A DNA stretch of 64,000 bases from Phocicoccus schoeneichii (lineage in GTDB: Bacteria; Bacillota; Bacilli; Staphylococcales; Salinicoccaceae): positions 62,001-126,000 of the forward strand of contig NZ_BMDB01000004.1 in assembly GCF_014635565.1 (NCBI RefSeq), read 5' to 3'. The translations under genes were made by a program, and so were the position numbers. Below are positions 9,193 through 18,124 of this stretch, piece after piece (positions within the stretch are counted from its first letter, which is position 1; each line of letters opens with the position of its first letter). The notes beneath the pieces are model-generated. The model saw nothing but the letters and a program-made list of their open reading frames with translations. It ran no database searches and had not been told where the DNA came from.

Positions 9193-9396
9193 CTAACCAT
9201 CAAGAGTCCACTTTATTTCTGATACATGCCCAACCCACCCAGTAGCGATTGAGCCACCTTGCAAAAGAATATCTGTAAAATACACTGTCCCAGTGCAATC
9301 TTTTACAAATAATCGAATTGTTAATTTCTTAATTTTCCCAGATCCTTTTGGAGTAATTGCATGTGCAGTTTGAGTAAAAAAAACCATTTCAAACAC
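9193..9396 (-). CDS. Small tail protein, 67 aa
   Basis: 67-aa protein whose core (LTIRLFVKDCTGTVYFTDILLQGG) is nearly the same as the N-terminal part of the next gene product, pointing to tandem duplication with truncation. It lies immediately after the tail-spike gene and directly before the 193-aa gene with no space. A role as a small baseplate subunit is inference from context. Confidence 0.65.
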   Translation of the reverse strand: MFEMVFFTQTAHAITPKGSGKIKKLTIRLFVKDCTGTVYFTDILLQGGSIATGWVGHVSEIKWTLDG

Positions 9397-9398
9397 CT

Positions 9399-11918
9399 CT
9401 AATATAAATCAATAATTCTCTTTTCAATCGATCCATCTTCGTATTCAATTTCCACTTCAATCCCTACTTGCCCATTTGGCCCTTTCTCTAGATTTTCAGA
9501 ACCAATTTGTGCGGATATAGTATAATTCTTTCGATTTGCTGGATATACGGTTTGATACATAGATTTCGTCATTCCCAAAACACCTTCTGCTTTAAAAGAT
9601 GCATCACCGCTTGCACCATTATTCGTATCAACATTAAAACCAGAATTCACCCAGTAAGTAAATCCATCATCTGCTCTGGAGTTTCTTAAATGGTTAAACG
9701 GTACTAAATCTTTTATTTCCTGCCGATCAAGCACATCTGTGTCATGTAGCATATCTGCAGCCTTATCCCACTGGGCTGATGAATCACCTAATTCTTTTAA
9801 TTTTGTCGATAATTCAATCACTGTTTTCCATGGTTCTTGCAAATTGTACTGCCTGCGTACGATACGAGTCTTCACTTGTAAATTTAATTCTTTATCGTTA
9901 ACGGTAACAATATCTCCTAGATCCCACTCTTCATGTTCATAACCTGTTAGTACGGATAAGTCCATAGCAGTTAAAACATAAGACACTCTTGGCTTTGCGT
10001 ATTGACCTAACCTCATATTTGCAAACTCTAACATTTGATAAGGATTGCTAAATGATGAGGCATCAAGTGTTGCAATTCGAACTTCCGATGTAAAACTATA
10101 ATCTTCTACATATGCTTTGTTATTATTGATAGATGAAAATGTCATGCCATCTTTACCGAATGCGTATAATCTTGTCACTAAACTTCTTGTATCCACTGTT
10201 CTTTGAATACTTTTCATATTCTTTCTATAGCTAAATAACGCACCACTATCTTTACCGCCAAATGTCAGTAAATGAACTAAACGATTCGCACTATCAAAAA
10301 TTAAATCTCCACCATGGATATTTTGCACTTCTCGTAATATAGATAATGCATTTTTCTCCTCTGATTCCCACGTCCGCTTTGTAGTTACATTCACATTTCC
10401 AACAGACCACTCCGTTCCTTCTAACGCATATTTCATCGGGACATCAGCAGTATCTGCATTAAATTCAATAGGCTGTTTGTCCGTACTAAAAGCTAAGTCA
10501 TAAAAATCTGCTTCTGCATATACGTGAGTGATGATATTACCTTCTTGACTTTTTTCATCCGTTATCGTTCGTATGCGATACACATCGTCTACGATTTGAA
10601 TTTGTTTTTCGTTTTCAATACTTTCCCTTTTTAAATCATGAAAAGGAATCTTAAACTCTAAGATGTCAGCACCATTAATTTCACTTGTAACAATGACATC
10701 AAACGCATTTTCTAAAACTGCATCCCATGCTCCATTACTATCCAAAACGACAGGCCTAGCAAATCCAAGTTTTTCATAGGCAGGTTTTGGGATATCATGC
10801 AATATAACTTCTATTAGTTTCGGTGTTTTCGTTTCATCTTCTGTCGTTAAAGTAATGCGATAGCGGATATAGGCTCTATTAGGTGAAATTAATTCACCTG
10901 TTGGTCCAATTGTTTGCCACGAAGTCCAATCCTCAAGGTCATCTGATGTGGATGTTTCTACTAAACTAATCGCAGTTGTTCCAGCAATATATTCACTAGT
11001 TACTGAAACTCTACCATTGCCACCTAAACTACACTTTTTAGGTACTGTATAGAGTACACCACTACTTGGATACTTGTTATCTTCTTGCTTTAAAATAACA
11101 GCACCAGGTTCCGTTAATGCATCTACCTGGGATGCACTATCTGCACCATTTGCTTGAATAGAAGATTTAAAATGTAAGTGTATATCTTCCATTGTTAACT
11201 TTGAATCTTTCTCAAAAAACCAATCATCAAAACCACCAGCATAGTAATACGTATCTTGTAACATACCCACGACAATGTCAGCGGTACATTCTTCATTCAA
11301 TACACCTGTATAATTTCTTACAGGTGATTGCCAAGTTGCCCCATTCGACCTATCACCGATAAAGTTTTGAATTGTTTTATCAGTCCTATTAATAATTGTT
11401 GTGATAAAATACCAACCATTATTTACAAAGCTAATACTTGGTGTCTCGGATGTATCATAAATTAATGTCCCTGCATTGTTATAAAGCATTAATCGTAGTC
11501 TTCCTTGATATAACGAAATATACAGGATTGGTTGTCCTGGTCCATTTCTTGTACTAAATATAGGAATAAATGTTTGACCGATTGAATAGGTTGTTGGATT
11601 TATCCAGCCACCGACAACAATTTTCTCCCCTAAATCAGTAAAAAAGCTGCCATCATTGGTAGCGGTAAGATATGTCTTTTCACTTGTTGGATTGACAATA
11701 TTCTGCCTGAAAAATCGCCCAAACTTCCCTGCCACTAAACTGGCAGATGTTCCAGACCAATTTGATATAGTAAAATGATGATTATTTGTGCCACTATCTA
11801 TCAGCTTACTTGCATTTGGTTGTGATTCATTAAAACGCCATAATGCAACTGTTTCATCATGAATCGGAAACTCACCAGTAAAATCTGTTTGAGATGTTAC
11901 AACCGATTTAATCGCCAT
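9399..11918 (-). CDS. Phage tail-spike/minor structural protein with LamG-like domain
   Basis: 839-aa protein following the distal tail protein, the place of the Tal (tail-associated lysin/tail spike) protein. Residues about 20-235 look like a concanavalin A/laminin-G fold (ETVALWRFNES at the start, GFDDWFFEKDSKLTMEDI at the end). A beta-rich stretch follows to about 380. Residues about 390-740 match the phage minor structural protein N-terminal/prophage tail endopeptidase-like family (VIVTSEINGADILEFKIPF, GGDLIFDSANRLVHLL, LVTRLYAFGKDG). The C-terminus carries another carbohydrate-binding-like sandwich. Having the LamG domain in front of the Tal core is somewhat unusual and may give host-surface binding. 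Confidence 0.82.
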   Translation of the reverse strand: MAIKSVVTSQTDFTGEFPIHDETVALWRFNESQPNASKLIDSGTNNHHFTISNWSGTSASLVAGKFGRFFRQNIVNPTSEKTYLTATNDGSFFTDLGEKIVVGGWINPTTYSIGQTFIPIFSTRNGPGQPILYISLYQGRLRLMLYNNAGTLIYDTSETPSISFVNNGWYFITTIINRTDKTIQNFIGDRSNGATWQSPVRNYTGVLNEECTADIVVGMLQDTYYYAGGFDDWFFEKDSKLTMEDIHLHFKSSIQANGADSASQVDALTEPGAVILKQEDNKYPSSGVLYTVPKKCSLGGNGRVSVTSEYIAGTTAISLVETSTSDDLEDWTSWQTIGPTGELISPNRAYIRYRITLTTEDETKTPKLIEVILHDIPKPAYEKLGFARPVVLDSNGAWDAVLENAFDVIVTSEINGADILEFKIPFHDLKRESIENEKQIQIVDDVYRIRTITDEKSQEGNIITHVYAEADFYDLAFSTDKQPIEFNADTADVPMKYALEGTEWSVGNVNVTTKRTWESEEKNALSILREVQNIHGGDLIFDSANRLVHLLTFGGKDSGALFSYRKNMKSIQRTVDTRSLVTRLYAFGKDGMTFSSINNNKAYVEDYSFTSEVRIATLDASSFSNPYQMLEFANMRLGQYAKPRVSYVLTAMDLSVLTGYEHEEWDLGDIVTVNDKELNLQVKTRIVRRQYNLQEPWKTVIELSTKLKELGDSSAQWDKAADMLHDTDVLDRQEIKDLVPFNHLRNSRADDGFTYWVNSGFNVDTNNGASGDASFKAEGVLGMTKSMYQTVYPANRKNYTISAQIGSENLEKGPNGQVGIEVEIEYEDGSIEKRIIDLY

Positions 11919-11925
11919 AATAAAA

Positions 11926-12699
11926 TCACCTCCATCTACTTTGACTTAATACATGAAGTTCCGTAAATGCTGCTCCTGTACCATTTACTTTTATTTCATT
12001 ACTACCAGGATATAAAACTGGAAAATTTAACTCATCTAAAACAGATAAACCATTCCGAACCGTATTTCCACTTGTATCTGTTATTTTTGCAGTTAGTAAT
12101 CCACTATCAACGATTAATATTTCATTTGATGATAATGGTCCATTAACTTTTAAACTTTCACCATTTGTGGTAACCGTTAAAAATGTTGAACTTGAACTAC
12201 TGATATTTCCTTTCATTCGATATATCGGGAAAGATTCTATATTGCCTAACTCCCTATCAACTACATGGCTACCAGTAGAATTAATCGTAAATTGCTCATC
12301 TGTAATCGCATATCCATAAGGATCTGGACATACAAATGTCAGTTCAAATGAACCTGCACTTCTTAAAATTCGCTCACAATCCACTTCCTCTACTAAACGT
12401 GCTAAAAAATATCTGTTTGGAATATCGTCTAGCACTAATTGTTTTAATCCTAAATTAGGGTTCAACCATTCAGCTACATCATCCAATAGATGAATTACTT
12501 CGGTAAATGAATGCTGCGGAAAAATATTACAAATGACTTTGATATATTTTTCTGATGTATCTGAACCTAGATCGGCAATTCCCATTCGACCAGGTATAAC
12601 TTCAAATGCATTTCTAGGAGCGGGAGAAACTTGCCAACTAACAATTCTTGCAGTGATTTTCATGTTTTTCGAATGAACGCCATCAAATGTAAACCCCAT
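11926..12699 (-). CDS. Distal tail protein (Dit)
   Basis: 257-aa protein of the Sipho_tail/Dit family, placed directly after the tape measure. The N-terminal half (FDGVHSKNMKITARIVSWQVSPAPRNAFEVIPGR, written here as two joined short motifs: FDGVHSKNM and PRNAFEVIPGR) forms the belt domain that makes the hexameric ring at the tail tip. The motif FVCPDPYGYA near residue 130 starts the galectin-like C-terminal domain. Dit links the tail tube to the tail-spike protein encoded next. Confidence 0.88.
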   Translation of the reverse strand: MGFTFDGVHSKNMKITARIVSWQVSPAPRNAFEVIPGRMGIADLGSDTSEKYIKVICNIFPQHSFTEVIHLLDDVAEWLNPNLGLKQLVLDDIPNRYFLARLVEEVDCERILRSAGSFELTFVCPDPYGYAITDEQFTINSTGSHVVDRELGNIESFPIYRMKGNISSSSSTFLTVTTNGESLKVNGPLSSNEILIVDSGLLTAKITDTSGNTVRNGLSVLDELNFPVLYPGSNEIKVNGTGAAFTELHVLSQSRWR

Positions 12700-12714
12700 T
12701 CATCCCACTCCTTT

Positions 12715-15336
12715 CTAACTTGGCACGAACCTCCCTTGTGCTCGAGACCCTGTTTGAATTAAGTTATATAATTCTTGTGAAACTTTTCTAATATCATCTT
12801 CACTTCTGACAATCATTTGTTGGATTGTAATTAAGGATCCATATCCATCTTGACTTGTTGTAATACCGTTTGCCCCTACATTCATGTTTGATTGAATGTC
12901 GAAATCTGTCGGAACTGCATCTTGTATATCCTCAGAAACTTGACTCATTGCCTTATCAAAACCAACCCCTAAACCTTGAGCCATATCATCACCAATACCA
13001 GCAAATACAGTTGATGGAGATTTAATACCAAGTAAACCTTTTACTCCACTTACAATTCCACCTACAAAATTACTGATTTTATCTTTGATCCAAGTAACCA
13101 TGGAGGCAATTCCATCCCAAAGACCACGTACAATATTTCGACCGATTTCGACAATTGCAATTGTTGCTTTTCCTATTCCCGTAATTAATGCCATCACAAT
13201 TTGTGGTAAAGCAGCGACCAGGGAAGGTATAGCTTTAATTATGCCAACTACTAATTGCAAAATGATACGGATCCCCATATCGATAATCATCGGTAAGTTT
13301 GAGGTAATAAAGTTAATAATGGAATTTATTATTTGTGGTAAGGCAGCTATCAATCTAGGTAAAGCTGCAACAATACCTTCAGCTAAAGCCATAATAATTC
13401 GAAGAGCCGCATTTAATATTTGTCCTAAATTATTGATTAACGTATCTACAATTAAAATGATTGCATCTATAACCGCTGGAATTAGCTGTGGCAAGGCACC
13501 TGCTATCCCATTCGCTAATGCGATAACAATTTGGATGGCCGCTTCAATTAAAATAGGTAAATTTTCAATAATAAATTCCGCAACAGTTGTTACTAAATAT
13601 ACGACCATTTCAACTAACGGCTCGATATTCCCTACAATCGCCTCAATAATTCCTGTTAATAAAGCAATCGCACCTTCTAATAAAGGTGGCAGTAAAGTAG
13701 GCAAAAGTTCTACCAATACATTCACCAGCTCTGTTAGCATTGTGGCTATCATATCAATGGCACCCGGGATATACTCTGTAATTCGATTAATTCCTTGAAT
13801 TAAAAAAGATGATATTCTCTCGCCTATAGCGGTAATATCACCTTCTTGAAATCCATCATTTAATATTTCAGTTATATCTCGAACTAATTCTGTCACATCA
13901 CCAACTGCCCCTTGGGCCATTTCTGCAAACTGTTCTCCGATAACGATTTGTAGTCCTTCATAAGCTGACTTTAGACTCCGAACTGAACCTGCTAAACCAC
14001 TTTCCATGGTATCCGACATTTGCTGTGCGGCACCATCAGCATTTTCAAGTTCCTTATATAGGTTATTCATCTCATCGCCAGTTCCAGATAGTAATGCATT
14101 AACGCCCGCTAGATCTTGTTTATTGAAAATATTACTTAATGCGTTCATTTTATCTGCTTCTGACAATCCATCAAGTTCTTTATTTAAATCAGTAAATATG
14201 TCGTTCATATCTCGAATATTCCCTGATGAATCAGTGACGCTTATGCCCAGACCTTCTAATTCTTTTGCAGCAGCTGAAGTGGGAGATGTTAAAGACATAA
14301 TGATGTTTCTAAGTTTCGTTCCACCTTCTGCGCCTTTTATCCCGCGGTTTGCTAGGACTCCCAACATCACATTCAAAGTATCCAAATCTTGGCCAGCATT
14401 TTTCATTGTTGCTCCTGCAACAAGAATACCTTCACCTAATTGCTGTACATCTGTGTTGGACTTTTGTGATGTCTTTGCCATTTTGTCCATATACAGATCC
14501 ATATCAGCGATTTCAAGACCTAAGGCAGCCATGGAATCTGTCACCAAGTCAGATGCCCTTGCTAAATCCATATCACCCGCAGCTGCAAGGGTAAGCACAC
14601 CAGGTAATGCACCAATCGCCTGTTCTGTATCATATCCCGCTAAAGCTAGATAATTTAATGCTTCGGCTGATTCTGATGCCGAGAAACGTGTAGTTGCTCC
14701 CGCATCTTTTGCTGCTTGAGATAATTTACTAAAGGCTTCTTCCCCTTCTTCGCCTGTAAGTCCCATTGTTGCTTGAACTTGCTTCATGGCATCTTCATAT
14801 TCGCCATAAACATTTAAAGAGTCCTTTATAAACTTACCTGATGCGACTGCCCCAGTTCCAATTGCGGCCATTGCCGCAGCCGCTGCTTTTAAACCGGCTA
14901 CTAATACTTTACCTGCAATATCACCCGCTGTTTTTAAACCATTCACAAGTTTTTCTACTTTTTCTCGATTAAGATTCTTTACTTCTTCTTGTGAGTCCTT
15001 CAGTTCACGTTCTAAGTTATTTAACTCAGCATTCGCATTATTTAACTGGGTTTGCCAAGAAAGTGTTCTTCTATCATTTTCTCCAAAGGATTCAGCAGCA
15101 TTGGCAAGAGCCTTTTCTAGTGTTGATACTTTTTCCTTTTGTGCATCAATTTCTTTATTCAATACTGCATTTCTTGCGGTTATTGCTTTAATAGATTTAT
15201 CATTTCTATCGAATTCTGATGTCACTAATTTCATTTCTGAGCCTAACACTCTGAAGCTTTGATTTATCTCACGTAACGACTTCTTAAATTCACGTTCTCC
15301 TTCAACACCAATTTTAAGCCCAAAATTGTCTGCCAT
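12715..15336 (-). CDS. Tail tape measure protein
   Basis: 873 aa from the ATG at 15336, preceded by AAAGGAGGTGGCAGT. The N-terminal 140 residues are a coiled coil. Residues about 160-185 are hydrophobic (AGKVLVAGLKAAAAAMAAIG). Residues about 190-480 match the phage tape measure core family TP901 (ATTRFSASESAEALNYLALAGYDTEQ is its hallmark region; key piece ALNYLALAGYD). Residues about 520-740 are hydrophobic helical repeats ending in GLLGIKSPSTVFAGIGDDMAQGLGVGF (key piece IKSPSTVFAGIGDD). It sets tail length and is ejected with the DNA. Confidence 0.93.
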   Translation of the reverse strand: MADNFGLKIGVEGEREFKKSLREINQSFRVLGSEMKLVTSEFDRNDKSIKAITARNAVLNKEIDAQKEKVSTLEKALANAAESFGENDRRTLSWQTQLNNANAELNNLERELKDSQEEVKNLNREKVEKLVNGLKTAGDIAGKVLVAGLKAAAAAMAAIGTGAVASGKFIKDSLNVYGEYEDAMKQVQATMGLTGEEGEEAFSKLSQAAKDAGATTRFSASESAEALNYLALAGYDTEQAIGALPGVLTLAAAGDMDLARASDLVTDSMAALGLEIADMDLYMDKMAKTSQKSNTDVQQLGEGILVAGATMKNAGQDLDTLNVMLGVLANRGIKGAEGGTKLRNIIMSLTSPTSAAAKELEGLGISVTDSSGNIRDMNDIFTDLNKELDGLSEADKMNALSNIFNKQDLAGVNALLSGTGDEMNNLYKELENADGAAQQMSDTMESGLAGSVRSLKSAYEGLQIVIGEQFAEMAQGAVGDVTELVRDITEILNDGFQEGDITAIGERISSFLIQGINRITEYIPGAIDMIATMLTELVNVLVELLPTLLPPLLEGAIALLTGIIEAIVGNIEPLVEMVVYLVTTVAEFIIENLPILIEAAIQIVIALANGIAGALPQLIPAVIDAIILIVDTLINNLGQILNAALRIIMALAEGIVAALPRLIAALPQIINSIINFITSNLPMIIDMGIRIILQLVVGIIKAIPSLVAALPQIVMALITGIGKATIAIVEIGRNIVRGLWDGIASMVTWIKDKISNFVGGIVSGVKGLLGIKSPSTVFAGIGDDMAQGLGVGFDKAMSQVSEDIQDAVPTDFDIQSNMNVGANGITTSQDGYGSLITIQQMIVRSEDDIRKVSQELYNLIQTGSRAQGRFVPS

Positions 15337-15363
15337 ACTGCCACCTCCTTTAAAAATAAGCAT

Positions 15364-15392
15364 AAAAAAAAGAACAATCTATTGATTGCTCT
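15364..15392 (-). terminator. Terminator of the gene inserted before the tape measure
   Basis: On the minus strand a 9-bp stem (15384-15392 with 15371-15379, one G-U pair) and a 4-base loop are followed by seven T. It lies between the 102-aa gene and the tape-measure gene and would stop the inserted gene's own transcript. Confidence 0.75.
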
Positions 15393-15422
15393 CAAATTCA
15401 TGTTCTCAGAATGTAAAAATAT

Positions 15423-15731
15423 TTAATTCTCTTTATAGTTTTTTATTATTTCTCCAAGGTTCTCAATTAAATATTCGTAAGCTCGCATTTTGATTACATC
15501 TTCTTCTGAAGGTTTATTATAGAAATTCTTTTCTTGGAGCTTTTTCTTCTCGATATTAATGTTCCGCTTAGTATTAAAAAGTATGTTATCCAATGTATCG
15601 TCAACTTGTTCGTTATACATGTCTAATCGTCCTTGATCATATGCTTCTTTTAATTTCTCTTCTAAAACATCTCGTGCTATTTCTGCACCTTGTGATATTA
15701 TCCAGTCAGATATTTGCTTTAATTTATCCAT
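15423..15731 (-). CDS. Unknown 102-aa protein, moron-like
   Basis: Start chosen at the ATG at 15731 because GAAGGGAG lies ten bases upstream; the frame is open to 15785. The protein is charged and mostly helical (MDKLKQISDWIISQGAEIAR ... IMKMRAYEYLIENLGEI-like end). I recognise no family. It is wedged between the tail-assembly chaperone and the tape measure, with its own sigma-A promoter and its own terminator, the definition of a phage moron. It is also more AT-rich than its neighbours. Morons are often expressed from the prophage to alter the host, for example as superinfection exclusion or antitoxin proteins; that function is inference. Confidence 0.7.
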   Translation of the reverse strand: MDKLKQISDWIISQGAEIARDVLEEKLKEAYDQGRLDMYNEQVDDTLDNILFNTKRNINIEKKKLQEKNFYNKPSEEDVIKMRAYEYLIENLGEIIKNYKEN

Positions 15732-15794
15732 ACAAGAACTCCCTTCAAAATAACATCTAATATAATTGTTTGATGAATACTTCAACTATCCACT

Positions 15795-15822
15795 CTTATA
15801 GTAAAAAGTATATCACAGTCAA
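15795..15822 (-). promoter_or_regulatory. Promoter of the moron-like gene
   Basis: TTGACT (15817-15822, minus strand) and TATAAG (15795-15800) with a 16-base spacer, about 60 bases upstream of the ATG at 15731. It overlaps only the last codons of the chaperone -1 frame, so it drives the 102-aa gene independently of the late operon. Confidence 0.65.
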
Positions 15823-15830
15823 TAAATATT

Positions 15831-16402
15831 CTAAATTCCATAAGGAATGATGTCATCAATGGATAGTTCATTTTTAGGTTTTGTAAGACCTGTGAATTGT
15901 TTGTGGATTTCCCATTGATCAAGCAAATGGCCAATAGGCATCAACCATACTTCTTCTTCAGTCCTTTTTAGCTGTGTAACTCCATAATAAATAAGTCGAG
16001 CAAACATTTCTTCATCATTTACTCGACCACTTCGTTTTTTGTATCGGCTTCCTCCGACTCAATATAGCGTTTTGTCCCTTTAAACATTGCTTCCATAATT
16101 GCATCTTTAAAAGTTGCCATTTCAACAGGTGATGTTAACAGTTCCACATCATCTTCCGTTAACAACTCTTTCTTTTCTTCATTTAATCGATTATGGATAT
16201 AGATACTTTGATTGGCAAGCAGGGTAATTAACCAGACAATCTCGTCTAAAGCCATTTCAAAATTTTCAGCTTTCATTAACTTCTCACCTAAATCTTCAAG
16301 GTCACCATACCTTTTTGCAATTTCCTTTGTCGCTTTTGTTGTTAAGATTAATTCATAGTCCAAACCACCAATCGTAATCTTAGCACTTCTTTCATTCGTC
16401 AT
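15831..16402 (-). CDS. Tail-assembly chaperone gpGT fusion (-1 frameshift product)
   Basis: A second frame of 67 codons (16034-15831) overlaps the end of gpG and has no proper start of its own. Reading gpG to Asn123 and slipping back one base at AAAAAAC (16034-16040) gives a 190-aa fusion continuing RSGRVNDEEMFARLIYYGV and ending DDIIPYGI. This is the conserved gpG/gpGT arrangement of siphophage tail-assembly chaperones: gpG and the rarer gpGT together coat the tape measure during tail polymerisation. A 6-bp stem (GTCGAG with CTCGAC) begins six bases downstream of the slippery site and could stimulate slipping. Confidence 0.82.
16019..16402 (-). CDS. Tail-assembly chaperone gpG
   Basis: 127-aa protein between the major tail protein and the tape measure, the standard place for gpG. 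It begins MTNERSAKITIGGLDYELIL and contains the typical TKATKEIAKRYGDLEDLGEKL helix. It is the unshifted product; a fraction of ribosomes should make the longer gpGT form. Start supported by GGAGCG upstream. Confidence 0.85.
   Translation of the reverse strand: MTNERSAKITIGGLDYELILTTKATKEIAKRYGDLEDLGEKLMKAENFEMALDEIVWLITLLANQSIYIHNRLNEEKKELLTEDDVELLTSPVEMATFKDAIMEAMFKGTKRYIESEEADTKNEVVE
16034..16040 (-). other. Slippery heptamer for -1 ribosomal frameshifting
   Basis: A AAA AAC in the gpG frame (codons ACA AAA AAC), five codons before the gpG stop. Heptamers of this X XXY YYZ form with AAC in the A site are efficient -1 sites. The -1 frame is open for 67 codons and encodes the conserved gpT sequence. 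Confidence 0.82.
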
Positions 16403-16417
16403 AATTGATCGCTCCTT

Positions 16418-17014
16418 TTATCCTTCAGTCCCCGCAGCAAATACTGGTTCATACACTTCGCTATACCAGCCTGTAATAATTTCTTGGTTTACTCCATCAT
16501 CACCTTCACTCACTTCAGCTTTCCATGGGTGCCTTCCTTGCCCATCAAGCTTGTTCCTTCGTAATACCGTACCTTCAATTGTTGGTGTAGAGAAAGTAAT
16601 ACTATCCCCTTTTGTTGCAAGGTTTGTTGCTGGAATACCAAACTTCACTCGGTATAGCCAAAAATATCGGTATTTTCCATTTGCCTTTTTCGCCCTAAAA
16701 CCAATCGCAACTGGATCTCCACCATCTTCACTTGTAGATATTAATACATGGTTATCATCAATTGTTGCTCCAGTTAAATCACTAGCTGCCGCCACACCAA
16801 TATCATCAATACCAAGCGATAGTGTTCCGCTTTGAAATTCTTTAATCACTTCAGCCGCACCATCATCTGCATATAAAGTTGCCTCAGCTAATTCAACAGA
16901 TAATTCAGCACTAATAGCTTTTGCTAAAGGACTAGGAGTTTCATAGGTTTCATCACCGTTTTCCCCTTCTGTTATTTTTGCATAATAAAGCCTATCAAGC
17001 CCGATAGTCGCCAT
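16418..17014 (-). CDS. Major tail protein
   Basis: 198-aa protein of the phi13-type/TP901-1-type major tail tube family, judged from the beta-rich sequence, the start MATIGLDRLYYAKITE, the ISAELSVELAEATLYADD segment, and its place between the tail terminator and gpG. Hexamers of this protein stack to form the tail tube. Upstream and downstream genes are 3 and 15 bases away, so it is in the middle of the late operon. Confidence 0.87.
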   Translation of the reverse strand: MATIGLDRLYYAKITEGENGDETYETPSPLAKAISAELSVELAEATLYADDGAAEVIKEFQSGTLSLGIDDIGVAAASDLTGATIDDNHVLISTSEDGGDPVAIGFRAKKANGKYRYFWLYRVKFGIPATNLATKGDSITFSTPTIEGTVLRRNKLDGQGRHPWKAEVSEGDDGVNQEIITGWYSEVYEPVFAAGTEG

Positions 17015-17017
17015 AAA

Positions 17018-17365
17018 TCATTCCTCCATTTCAAATTCATAATATTTTGCTACATCAATAGCTAAATGATGGTAACCTGTATCATCTTCGTGACCAATAT
17101 ATCTTCTGTCGGTAATAACAAAGTCCGCACCCAAAAGAGTGCGGACTAAGGTATTTTTTATTGATGTATAATTCTTTTTTGAAAACAACGAAACCCTAAC
17201 TTCTTGTACATCATACTTTGGAATATTATCTGCATGTAATTCAAACATATCAACGATTGGTGTGATTACAATGTATAAATCAGGAGCAGTATCTGAAAAG
17301 ATACCTGTTTCAACTGGAATACCACATTGTTCCGCAATTTGAGTTACTTCGGCTAATACATTCAT
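17018..17365 (-). CDS. Tail terminator / tail completion protein
   Basis: 115-aa protein. The order head-tail connector, head closure, gp10-like, this gene, major tail protein identifies it as the tail terminator (minor capsid/DUF3168-like) that caps the tail tube and joins it to the head. Sequence features are weak (IAEQCGIPVETGIFSDTAPDLYIVITPI). Its start overlaps the preceding stop by four bases. Confidence 0.72.
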   Translation of the reverse strand: MNVLAEVTQIAEQCGIPVETGIFSDTAPDLYIVITPIVDMFELHADNIPKYDVQEVRVSLFSKKNYTSIKNTLVRTLLGADFVITDRRYIGHEDDTGYHHLAIDVAKYYEFEMEE

Positions 17366-17793
17366 ATGCTTTCCACTTCTTCTTCCAATTTTTTAATCAT
17401 CGCATCCATACAAGGTTGCCTTGATGTTCTTCTTGCTGGTTTTAAAAATGGCTTTGCAGGTTGACCCGATTTTCCGTATTCGATTATATTAGCTAATTTA
17501 GCGTTGCTAACCCCATCTTTACGTGGTTCATTAAACCCTACTTTAACATTATGATTTCCTCTTCGGTCAACTAAGGCAGGTGATACTCCTAATGCAGATA
17601 CCAACTCACCAGTTGATCTACTCGGAAGTTTTGTGTCCTTCCCAATAACCGAGCTTAAATTAGACTTCATTTTATCTAATACAATTTCTCCACCTGCTTC
17701 AAGAACCCTCGGAACGATTTCATCTGTTTTACTTCCCAATCTTGAAATCTTCATCAAGAATTCTTCTGGCATTTTAATATTAACTTTAGCCAT
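17362..17793 (-). CDS. HK97 gp10-like tail/neck protein
   Basis: 143-aa basic protein of the HK97-gp10_like family: VLEAGGEIVLDKMKSNLS, then the typical STGELVSALGVSP and a C-terminal YGKSGQPAKPFLKPARR segment. These proteins act at the head-tail interface during tail completion. It overlaps both neighbours by 4 and 8 bases, indicating tight translational coupling. Confidence 0.85.
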   Translation of the reverse strand: MAKVNIKMPEEFLMKISRLGSKTDEIVPRVLEAGGEIVLDKMKSNLSSVIGKDTKLPSRSTGELVSALGVSPALVDRRGNHNVKVGFNEPRKDGVSNAKLANIIEYGKSGQPAKPFLKPARRTSRQPCMDAMIKKLEEEVESI

Positions 17794-18121
17794 CTGATGC
17801 CACCACCTTTTTTGTTAAAACCTCGATATACATATTTCTATTTTTCACATTATCAACGCTTACTACTTCATATCGCCCATCATCACATACAATAAACATT
17901 TTCGGTTTAATGGTTAAATCGGGAATGTTTCTAAAACGAAATAACGCATTCGCTTCAGAAAAGGCTGCCCTATTTGCCCAAGTCTTACTACCAAAGCGTT
18001 CTTCTTTGTATGCTGTCACAGATGCTAGGATTCTATCGGTTTCTTCACTGAAAGACTCTTCATCTTTTACAATTTCACGTGTTACGATATCGATAAATGT
18101 ACGCATTTTACCAAAACTCAT
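17786..18121 (-). CDS. Head closure / head-tail adaptor protein
   Basis: 111-aa protein of the phage head-tail joining (SPP1 gp16-like) family: starts MSFGKMRTFIDIVTRE, contains ASVTAYKEERFGSKTW and the terminal DGRYEVVSVDNVKNRNMYIEVL strand pair, typical of this fold. It closes the portal after packaging. Confidence 0.83.
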   Translation of the reverse strand: MSFGKMRTFIDIVTREIVKDEESFSEETDRILASVTAYKEERFGSKTWANRAAFSEANALFRFRNIPDLTIKPKMFIVCDDGRYEVVSVDNVKNRNMYIEVLTKKVVASDG

Positions 18122-18124
18122 ACG

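Noticed and set aside
13085-13798. Long plus-strand frame inside the tape measure gene
   Set aside because: Antisense to a repetitive hydrophobic coding region, biased composition, no ribosome binding site.
14006-14653. Second plus-strand frame inside the tape measure gene
   Set aside because: Antisense shadow of the conserved TP901-type core.
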